Part shown: one piece after another, positions 45,324 through 57,300 of the stretch
Numbering within the stretch: the stretch's first letter is position 1
Layout of the letters: each line of letters opens with the position of its first letter
Notes under the pieces: model-generated
What the model saw: only the letters and a program-made list of their open reading frames with translations
Database searches by the model: none
Told to the model about the DNA's origin: nothing
NCBI GenBank assembly: GCA_903813345.2
Contig: CAIIXF020000006.1
Location: forward strand, 26,669,936-26,729,935
From: Owenia fusiformis
Lineage: Eukaryota; Annelida; Polychaeta; Sabellida; Oweniidae
DNA: 60,000 nt
Direction: 5' to 3'
Made by a program: the position numbers and the translations under genes

Positions 45324-48300
45324 TATTTGTCATACACATTTGAGCAAAGTGACCTTTGTAATTAGATTGTGTATCAGTCATACAAAATACAACAAGTCTA
45401 TTTTAATTTAAATATCAACATGGTTAATGCATTTACTAAAGCCACAACTACCATGTCATTCATATTATACATACATTTGTCAGACAGGTGCCTGTTTTCT
45501 TTTGTTATATTAAATTCACTCTTATTTAAATCAAGTTAAGCTAGATCTGCATCATGAGAATTTTTATGTATTTTTAATGAATGCAACTGCCAGTATTTAA
45601 TGAAATACTGTAGGTTAAAAGTAGGTTAGCAAGGCTAATGGAAGAAACACTAGAAAACACGATCTTCTAACTAACCTTTGAATAAGAGATTTCATCTCTC
45701 GATCTTTCTCTTCCTGTTTCTTTGACATTTCCGCCAAAGTATCATTTAGTTTATGCTGCCATCTATTATTCAATTCAAGTTCTTTTTCGGCGTAGAATTT
45801 TTTCGTTTCCTGTATCTGGCTATGGGTGCTATCTAGTTGTTTCTTAAGTGTCGTGATTTCTTGCTCATACTAGAAGTCAATAAATTAATTTAATTACAAA
45901 ATCAAATGATAAATTCAAAATAAATCATTCAATCAATAGTTTTTTATTCCTTTTTCAAATACATTTTGATGTGTTAGTTTAAAATCATGGCAAATTAACT
46001 GACGATAAAACAAACAAGGTACACTTATATAACAATTGCAACAACATTTATCTTACATTGAACAAACAATGACAATTTAAACAATGACAATTTAAACAAT
46101 TACAATACTGTTAACATGTTGACATTGTATAGGGTCATTTACTGTTTAACTTTATAATGTTAAGTTAGCATAAACATCAGTTACATTTTAGTTTAATGAA
46201 ACAAAATTAACGCATTATTAATTGATATATATTATTAAAGCTTTTTTTACCTATAACCCTCAACCCATCTTAAAATGACCTAAAATCTTGCCTTAATGTT
46301 TCTCCAAAATATAATTTCCATTTTTTAATATTTATTCACAAGGCATGACTTTAGACAACAGTGTCAAGATATAGGGACAGAAAATATTCTAGCATAGTAA
46401 GAGCATTCAATATACAGTTAGCAAGTGTAACACAGGCCTTGAGTTCATTGATTTTCTCCCTATATCATGACACGTATAACTTTAGATCCAACTGAAATGA
46501 GCATTGTAGAAACACCCATACCATTAGAGAGTGATTATCATGTAAGTGCAGAGAAAACTGTGAATAAACATCAATTTTGTAAAGAGTTATCATGCTTCAT
46601 ATGATATCTTGTATATTGTAAAAGCTATAATGCTGCCATCTTTGTAAGTTGGACCGAAGCATTTGCTTAATTATTTTGTTACAGTGTAAATTATTCAGAC
46701 CATGCAGTTTATTTCAAGTGCTTATTCGCAGCATATTTGTGTCATATGAGTGGTCAAATCGCATCATGCGTGACTCATTCATGAAAATTGTGACATATTT
46801 GTGTTAAGTGTGACCAAGTTCAAGCATATAATGTCAAAATAAACAACAATATCTTTAAACAGAAATTGTAAATTCCCAGAACATTCAAATATGGTATATA
46901 AAATAAATAAAAAACAAAATTAAAAGTAACAAAGATAGAGTTTTTTACAAGTCAAATATTGTTCCTCAAAAGCAGGATTAATAAATGTAAATAAATTAAA
47001 ACGAACTATTATTTCGCATTCAATAATAGAACTTAAACTAAAATCAAATGAATTAAATATCAACATCTGAATTTTTGTTTCTTATACTAGCCTTTATATT
47101 TTCACCAAATGCCTTTAAATTTGCTGCATTAAATTGTAAAAAATATTTTGAGAATATAATCTAAGGCAGCTTGTACCATTTGAGGTAAAGGTGCAAATGC
47201 AGAAGGAAATCTATAATAAGGTACATTATACTATAAAATCAGGTAAAATGAGACCAACTAAAATCAAAATATGGTTAACTTAATATTTGGTCAAATAGGG
47301 TGATTGCTGTCAGCATTTAGTCTCACCCAAGACATCTATTTACTTAAAATGTTAGTAACTATCATAATTTAATAAACATAATGATAATACAAATCAATTT
47401 ATTCCTTTGTAATATGAAGACCAATGAATCAGATTTTCCATTGATGATATAACAATAGACCCAGGGAAATAAGACATTAGATGGTCCCTTGAATGACTAG
47501 CATGTCACACAAATGGGCCCCTTGAGTGATAAGCGGGCCATGTGCAATCAAAAACAGAAAATCTTGAGTTTGTTTAGTGATTCAAAATGGTGATCAACCA
47601 AGCAATAAAACACAATCCAAGTGCCGTTTTTTAAGCTAGCAGCATCAAACCAAGTGCTGTGATCGCCAAATATTATGCAACATATTTTTGGAATTAGAAA
47701 AATTAAAGACGCATGTTCGAATTACACGAGCTTAAATAGACAGGGTAGATTATAAGATTATCATTAGGAGCAGCTCTTCAAAATAGGAGTTTCCACAAAG
47801 CAAGATGGCGGCTTGTGAGGTGCTCAACTTACGTTGTACTGCGAACATTCTCGTATTAGTAAGTCTAGTTCAAACTCACGCTCCTAGTAAAGAAAGGGTT
47901 AATATGACAACGAGCTTGACAAGGGTTAATATATGGGGAAGTGGTTTGGTGACACTAAGGGAGATAAAATGATAAATATGAATTATGGCTTGTCCTCTAT
48001 GCAAAATGAGGTAAATCTCTGTGTTTATAAATGTCAGGAAAATGGTTTTGGTAAAAAGATGAATTAAAAAAAAAAGTCAAACTCTTTTGTATGTACAGCC
48101 CAAAAAATAATGATGAAAAAATAGGTGATGATAAAAAATAAGTAGGTGTAGACTTCTATCTAATTTGTGTTCATCAAACATCAGCCTACATGTAAGACAA
48201 ATTACAAACACTAAAGTAGTCCACACTAGGTCAGATATCACATTCAATACAGGTCCTACATACAGTTATAGGGTAGCCTCCTATCACCACAATGTTTCAC

Positions 48301-51300
48301 ATGGAATCCAATGGGGGATCTTGTACATTTTTAGCAATTTATAGCCCTGGATAGTTTAGTCAATAGTTTAGGGATTATTTGGAATTAAATAGTTAGTTAT
48401 TCAGGAAATGTAGACAAAGAATTTGCAAATTATTTTTCATGGAGTCATTTCTCAAAACTACCATGGTTCATTGTTTGGAAGATTTTTCAGGGGTTTCATT
48501 CACAACAGGCAATTTTCTCCAGTTCATTTTGCCCAAATTGCCTATAATTTTGAGAAGTTTAACCATCTATAATAATTTCCAATAAGGTTTCCCTCTGTTG
48601 TTTCATTCATTTTACTTATTGTCAAAAAATCTAATGAAATCCCTGATCGTTTGAATGACATGGGGAACATTTGAATTCATGAATAATTATGAACCATAAT
48701 TCTTTTGAGAAATGTCCTCCAAAAAGTTAGTAACCAACCACGGAGGATTATTAAATATTTTTGTGTGATCGAATATGTTTTCGAAAAATCATTTTAATAA
48801 TAATAGGACTGCATAAATGGGTCGCTGAAATATATTTACTATAGAAAAGGCTTGTGCTAGGGAAATGACCAATGGCTGGGGAAATTGTTTCAACTTTTTA
48901 ACAGGAGATAGAAAAAAGACCCAAGCTGACTGCGGTATCGACAAGCATGCTACGATTTGTACAAAACTGTCACTTGGGATGCTTAATTGACAATACCCTC
49001 CACATAACAGTCTCCTTAACCTCATGCTTTCTCCCAGCCACCAATTTTTAAAATATACTGGTGCCATGATCAAAATATTTTCAGAAATTTTTAATTCTTT
49101 CAATCTTTAAATTAAAAAAGATAGCTACCAGTTGATTTTAAAAGTAACTGTCCATGTTAGGTATTAGTCACTTAAGCAACCACAGAGCGAAATAATATCT
49201 CTACCGAAATGATGACAATCGCCATGCATTATAGGGGGCGGTGCAGTCAATGTTACAGCGAAGTTTCATGCTGGAAATGCACGCTGACCTTTGACCTCAA
49301 AATGGCTTCCGCCTAGAGAAACAAGCGGAATAGATATTCAGTGAAAATTCAAATTCTTACACTAACTACTTGTATTGAATCAGATGCATGGATCTTAATT
49401 AGCATTTACAAATACATACATGGATGTTTTTAGATGCGAACAAAACATACAACAAAATGTCAGTAATAATTATAATGCTATGATTCTGACATAAATGGGC
49501 AGTGTGTTAATATGTGATGATCCCTACTGATTTCTTTAGTAAATCAACTAGCTAAATTGTTATATATCCCGTAACCATTATGCATTGATGCTTTTTTAAT
49601 CATGCCATTAAATATGATAACAGATTGGGTATCTGAATGCAAAACCGCTCATTGTAAACTAAACTACGTTCAAAATGATGTGCTTCAATTTTGCAAATAA
49701 CATACCTCGATATTTGTCTTTTCCTTTTCTTTGATTTTGCGTTGAACTGAGCTGACACCCATTCTGACTGGAGCCGAGCCTCTCCTACTTGGCCCATAGG
49801 TGGCGTAATGGGGGCTATCAGGGGGTGTGGATGTCCTCAGAGGAACTGGGGGTGTTTGGAGCTTTATTCGAGCTTGAGATATGGCGCTATCCGTCGCTGT
49901 ACGTCGTATCCTCTCAATACTTCTCTGGCGTCGGAAATGGGAAAAATCTGCACTTCGAGATAATTCACTAGCTTTTAAGGAGTTATCAAATCTTGGAAGT
50001 CCATTGGAATCAAACAATGTTTCACTAATGTCAGCTTGTCGTGAGCTACTCCTAGTCGGGAGATTATTGTCTTTGGGGGTGGGGGAAGGGGAGGGGAAGA
50101 ACTCCTTTTGGGTAGGAGACTGAGGGGTGAAAAAATCCTTGGGGGTGGGGGATTGAGAGGTGAAACTAGTGCTGTTGGTCCTAGATGAGGGAGAAGGGGG
50201 TGTGGTGTACGAAGAACTACTGCTACTTCTGTGTATTGGTGACTGGGGGGTCGTACAACCCCTATGTGTGGGTGACAAGGGAGTAAATGTTCCATTCGTT
50301 GACCCAGAGGTTGGACCCTGTAGTGTAAATGTACGTGTACTTGTGACAGTGTTTGTGCACGGACTCCCTACGCTACCATGACTACTAGTCCGAGAGTTTG
50401 TACTCCTAGGAGAAGATAAGGACTCGCTACTACTCGACATATTCTTTAATCCGGCATTTTTCTCTGTTTTAGGACTAGAAGTTTTCAAATTTGAAGATGC
50501 ACCATTTGAATGTCCGGTTGATTGCACTGTGATAACACCCTTAGTTCCTCCAGATTGAGATCTACTCATACTATTATTGGCCTGGAGTCTGAACAAGGGG
50601 TTAGCAAACTGTAAGGGCTGGGTAAGCTGACCAGGGGTACTTGTACAGGGTGATTTGGGGCCGTCCTGGGCTATAGGCTCGACAGGGGAACTGGATTGGC
50701 TGTAACCAAAGGATTGATACCCCGATGAGGCTATTCCTGATAACTGACTAATAGACCCCTGGCTGCCTTTAAGATTTTGTTCTATCTCCATTGATGAATT
50801 CTGCATTTCTTCTTGTATATCATCCATGCTATGGATATCATCCATAAAGTTTATCAGATCTACGTAATCTCCATTAACAAGTTCGGCTGCACTAACCATG
50901 TCTTTCCATGACTTGTGAACTTCCTCGACCCGTGGTGCCGTACTCCTGACATCGAGTCTCGCGTCAGTGTCATCTGACGTTGGTGTCACCTCATTAGAGG
51001 CACTTCCAACTGAAAAGTCAACTGAAGATTCATCCAAGGAAGGGAATTTCCCATAATCCTCAGAAAAGTCTCGTCCAGATCGTTTACTTAAAGAACCCAT
51101 ACCATAATTATGTATGATATCTGAACTATTGTCTAATGATGCATTCTGGGATTGTGATGAAGTATCATCATGGGACAGAGATACACTCCTTGAACCCCCT
51201 TCATCATAGTCTTGAAGTATATTTATCATGTCCTCTTCAGTTTTAGTCAATAAGTTTAATGCGCAGTCCAACTGCGGCAGATTGTCATAGATCTGAGTGT

Positions 51301-54300
51301 TGATTGGTTTACGTTTCGTCACACTCGGGTTTGCCTGCGCTTCACTAAGGTTTGACAAGATTTTCGGCAGTTTCCCTAATTTCAATATTGCACTCTGAAA
51401 GCAAGATGTTTTGACATACAATTTTATTATAGATACTATAGGTCCAAAATGAATGAAACATTCACTAAAACTTTCATCAAACGAAATAGTTTTCTGCTCT
51501 TCAATTATCAGGTATCATTATACCCTAGATTAAAATACCATGACATTTATTGAAACCATGAAATAACATAAACTTAATCTGTATCTAGTACTTAAATATA
51601 CATGTATAGATTTAATTTGTCTTATGCTTTTTGATATTGGCTTTGCATTTCCTTATAGCAATGTTCTTAAATTACCGAGTTCGATAAAATTGAAACTTTT
51701 GAAAACTGAAACGAGAGACTTTCTCATGGTCAAGCACAATTATGATTATGATATTATGATCTATTTTGAAATACGAAAAAACATATTTAGTCTTTGGGAT
51801 TCATTTGAAATTGATGCTAGCATTTGTATTTAATCTTCAAATGTTCATACCTCACTTAGTTTCTCCATGCTCTCTAGCAGTAAAGAGTGGAGAATAGACA
51901 GCTCTTTACCAAGATCTATGTAGCCATCAAATTCTGTAAACTTAGCGTTGTTTTCAGATGTCTGGAAAATAAAATGAATATTATTAGCAAAAGTTTCTGG
52001 AACTGATCTGTCTATTGGATAAACTTGTATACAGGTACTAACAAGACCTCAACATACTATGAGCATTTTAGGATCTGCATTTAGCTGATCATACAGCTCA
52101 GTATGTAAATACATATAGTCCCAATCTCCATTCCTCTGAGCTATGATACCACCCAAGCATACTCACTTTATCATGAGGTCTAGTTTGTGTTCTAGTGTAA
52201 ATTGGAAATATAAATTGAAGACAAAATAACACTGGTCCTTTGTGTAATTGATCATTTTTGATTTCTGTTTTTGAACAGTGTAGATAAGATGCAACGGTCA
52301 TTAGGCTGAACTTACAGAGATTTGCTTGAGGAAGTTCTTCATACTGGTCCATTCCCGCTCAACAAACTCATTCATAAAGTTCATATACTCTTCTTTGGCA
52401 CCAAACCTAGAAAACAACAGAAAAATTCTTAAAGTTTCTCTTAATACCATCTTTGGTTTTATATTATAGTATGATTAAATACATTCAAAAGCAGTATGCA
52501 TTGGTTTTACTGCACTTCTGACATAGCTAAAACATTCTGTAGTAAAGTGCTGGCATATGTACTAGTGTATTTCATAATCATGACATATTAAAGTGGATTC
52601 TTAATTAGATGTTAACTTTTAAAGTACAATGCAAATATTAAAAAATCACCAAGTGAATAAATACATCTACAGTCACTTACTTCGTAAAGTTCGCAAGAGT
52701 CTGTGTAGTTTTGGCAATAAGGGTAAGATTTCTGGCCGCTTTCTCGCTGGGGTATTCTTGGGTGAGCCCAAACAGACTGGGGGACAGAATCGCGGGGCAC
52801 AGGAAGCGGAGAAAGATGGAGGAGCTGATAAGATTGTCGCTTGTGTCTTCCCGTTTTAATTCTTCACAGCGTATCCTGAATCTTGAGAATACTTCACGTA
52901 GCTCACTGGAAATGAAAGAATACAAAGTGCGATATTAGTATTATAGGTTCACAGCCCTAGACTGTAAGTATTCCAAGCAACATATTAGTGGAGGTTATGA
53001 ATAATAGATGGCAGTGGTGTGTGACAGTGACATGTGGTTTGTTATTTACTTCCCGGTCCCTATGTTTTTTGTAAATTTTGTTCATACAAATATTTCTCTT
53101 TAAAGATTGAACACTTATGTTTACAATTCGACCAGCTGAATTTTATGCAATCTACTTTTAGCCAACATTTCACACTACAAAACTGATAGTCGTTATAATT
53201 TAATTTTAATCCAGCCGTACCATCAAAACAGCCCCTGTATTCACGTGTACACCCTGCAAAATATAGGAGGGGGAGGCAGAGATCTGAAGTAAACACTTAC
53301 TTTGGGAAATAGCAGTAAGAGTTGATGATCTTAAACCAGGCCATCTCACAGTACATGGTAAGATTGGTCTGGTGTCTTTGGAGAGTTCCGTTGTTGCCAA
53401 CTTTGGTTGGGTCAACTTCACAGTCATCAGGTGACTCTGTTAATGTGGTTATGAAGTGACCAACGGTATCTTGTAAATACTGGAATGTAACAATAGACAA
53501 TGTACTATACTGGTCAATGCACATGGTAAGATTGGTCTGGTGTCTTTGGAGAGTTCCGTTGTTGCCAACTTTGGTTGGGTCAACTTCACAGTCATCAGGT
53601 GACTCTGTTAATGTAGTTATGAAGTGACCAAGGGTATCTTGTAAATACTGGAATGTAACAATAGACAATGTACTATACTGGTCAATGCACATGGTAAGAT
53701 TGGTCTGGTGTCCTTTATGGGTCCTTTTATTGGCATCTTTGGTTTCTCAGGTTAAAAATCTCCAGGGAAATACCAGTGATAGCGTTACCATTTATACTTC
53801 CAAAAACATTTCTTAGAGGCAGTAGGGAAAATAATTGAACAATACTTTTAGATATTATGCAACACATCCTAGTTTATACTAAATAGTTAGCCAAAATCAT
53901 TTTTTAGCAGAAAAACAAACTTTTTTACCTTTTCACCGACTAGTTTCATGTAGGCTTCCATTGCCTTGGATGCGATACTGTTCCCCCTGAATGTCAGGTT
54001 TTCGTTGTCTTGACGACCAACTTCACGCATGACAACATCAGCAAGGAAATCTTTGGCACGATTGGATTTTTGCATGATATGTACAAGGGCAGTGGCAATA
54101 TCCTCTTTGGATTTGACACTAACAGTGGGCTCTAGTACCTCTGTTAGACCGATATATTCTTCAAGTAGATACTGAAACAAGATATAATAATAATATTCAG
54201 CTGTGTTGTTTTTAGTTTTCTACATTTACTGCATTCAAAAAGAATCACTGATAAAAATTACTTGCAGACATAATGAGAATATACTATACTTTCATTTTTG

Positions 54301-57300
54301 GAAACAGATTAAAGGATTTTAAAAACTAAGCTGTATACAAAGTACACTTCATTTTTTCTTAACCACAACGAAATGCACACTACTATACCTAACACCTAGA
54401 AATACATAAGATGCTTTGTTAGTCCAATTGAATTGGTAAGTATATTTTTGCAAGTACCTTATTAACATCTAACTTTCAACCGATAAACCATTAATAAGGA
54501 ACAGACAAATAAAACAAAATACATAATCATTACTAAAAAGCTAAATGGATTGCTCATGAACACCAAATGCAAGGTATAGTAGAGTGAATGTGATAACTGA
54601 TAAATTACAGAAAAACTTGTAGAGTGAAACACCTGTACGTAGAGCATATCAGAAAATGCAACACTTTTCAAAGTCCCATGATCAAATGACTTAAAGTTAA
54701 ATGTACCTCTATAAATGGAACACCTCCCATGTGGAACACTTCAGAGGTACTAAAGGTGTTCCACTTACACAGGTTTTACTTAAAGATATGAACGCAATAA
54801 TGAGAATATCTTACATTACTGAGATCTTGGTATAACTCCATTGGGAGAATGTGCACTGTCTGGTACCGCGCCTTCACCCTCATCAGGGGCAATTCGGCCT
54901 TACTCTCACGTCCAGCTTTACCCACAACTGCAGATGAGCAGGGGTGCCACTTCTCCGTGAATGTACGATTTGTGATCTCAGATACATTGATGTTAATATA
55001 TCCTGAAATAGTGAGGATAACTAATTAACTTTTTTATTTCAGGTAAAATACATTATACTTGAAGTTACATTGTGCAACAGTGTAGTGGTCATTTTGTATG
55101 ATTGAGTATTACAGTCTGATGCAAATTACCAAAAATTCTAATCAGTTTGTATGATAGAGTATTACAGTCTGATGCAAATTACCAAAAATTCTAATCAGTT
55201 TGTATGATAGAGTATTACAGTCTGATGCAAATTACAAAAAATATAAATATGTGCTTCTTTGAAACAAAGACTTATGTAGTACTTGCTTACCAATGAGCTG
55301 ATTTTTATCTTTCTTTTTCTTTTTATCGGCTTCCCTGTATAAATTCACTGTGATAGCATCAATGGCAGGAAGGTTACTGAAAAATACAAAAGTTCCATAA
55401 AAGTAAGTGTTAACAAATCAGTTTGAAACAGATTACCAAGAGTAAGGAGGCAAAGTTTTCAGCATTCATCATTATGTACAATTGAACAAACACAAGGAGC
55501 ATACACGTCTCAAACTCGGAACCTAATGAATACGGCGCCCATTTGCCTAGTTTGAACATGCTGGCACTCAAGCCTCTTGGCCAACTCGACAACCCCAAAT
55601 AAGGATGTTTGTTAGACGATCTGACTAGGTGCAGCGGATGTTAATGCATAGATACAAATACGTCATTGTTTTTACGCACATTTTCAAGTATACATCACCA
55701 ACATGGAAATAATTAACTCATGAACACTTAACATACATTTTTGTTTTCCTCATTTATTGGAACAGGAAGACTTGTGAAATATGAGAATGTACACAGAAAT
55801 GTACTCAATTAATTAATGTACTTACTTAAAATCAAAGCTTTCGCCCCAGAACAGCATATCTCCCTTAGTTTTTGAAGAGGTTCTGGCATAAAGAGTCTTG
55901 TCTAATAAAATCTCACAGAAATATCTGAAAACCAAAATTATGCAAAATTATAGATTTTCCACATTTAAACATTCAGGGAAGCATTTGATTCAGATACGTC
56001 CCATTGTTTCATCATAAGGATATACCATGACTGGAAGTGAAATTTGTAACACAAATTTGTAAACTAAAATTTATCAATAATTATATGTAATAATTTCGCT
56101 CATTCATCAAGCTTTTGTAGAGTTAATTGAAACCAAAAATAATCACAGCTATTTTGAACGATGCCTTAAATCTCAACTTGTATAAATATTTAATAAAAAA
56201 CTCACCTTTTTTTGGACGGGATATTTTTAGCCTCCAGCACCCACATTTTGAGAGAATTGTCTGTTCGTCTTGACTGCTCTTGATCTGGATGAACTGTTTT
56301 TCGTAGACTGCAAACAATGAAAAACATGAATAAAAACCTTTATTATCTATTATTTCATATACATGAACTTTGTACTTTCATATTCAATGTTAGTACTCAC
56401 CGAAATATTGCTCTCCCTGTGAGTTCACATGTATAACTTTTTAAATTTAAAGATTTTGTCTTTTTGCGATTGAAGCGAAGAAATAATTTTCGAACCATGT
56501 TTGTCCAACATAGGCAGTTGAGTCAAAATCTTTTGTTTTATATCATAATAAGTCTATAAGACCTTATTGAGTTCGCGTAAACTTTTCAACTGAGGAAGAA
56601 CTAGTTTTTCAGATTTTATATCTGAATGTCTTCTGATAGTGACGAAAATGACAAATCTGTTTCCTGATACAAGACGTTGCCAACATTTCTGAGTCAATGA
56701 AAACAATAGTATTATTATGCACTCGCATTACCGGGTTTTCTCTCTAATCAATGACTTTGTTGATCAAAACTAATCCAATCTTTCCACTTCTAAATGTCTC
56801 AAATAGTCCACATTTATAGGTCCCGTTAATGTTGCCAGGTTGCCATCATTTCAAAACTGAATGGTTTCAGTTAAATTCAAATTTACTTCCAGATATCCCC
56901 TGCACATAATTTCACACACTTTAGAAAGTAATGCACTTATAATTTAATAAAGAAACTGAAATTGTTCAAGTACAGGTATAATATGTAATTTTGATTTTGA
57001 TCTCAGTATATATGAGTAAATTACAGGAGGAAAGGTACAGGTATACTTTATAATAATGACTATATAGAGCATTGATGACATTTCATATGAGGAAAACAAA
57101 TCTTTGACCAAGCTGTCCAAAATGAGAATTTTAATTCCAGTCTCAGAAGTGACACCCAGTTGACAATGACAATGACATGGGAACTTGAATAAGGACGACT
57201 CCTCTCATCGTTTAAATGACTACATACCACCTGTATAATTCAAGCCCTACAGGCCGAAACAATAAAATCAAACTCCACAATACAAATCATTACAATTTAA

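Larger units (their letters stand above)
45870..49705 (-). other. Long Ras GAP intron (before the coiled-coil exons)
   Basis: 3.8 kb from donor GTATGT at 49705 to acceptor TTCTAG before 45869. AT-rich, with no major repeat. It holds two promoter-like patches, one with a candidate plus-strand exon (47805-47972) and one with a nuclear-receptor half-site pair (49285-49297). Confidence 0.8.

Noticed and set aside
49881-50381. Plus-strand open frames opposite the Ras GAP long exon
   Set aside because: Shadow frames of a Ser/Pro-rich coding exon on the other strand.
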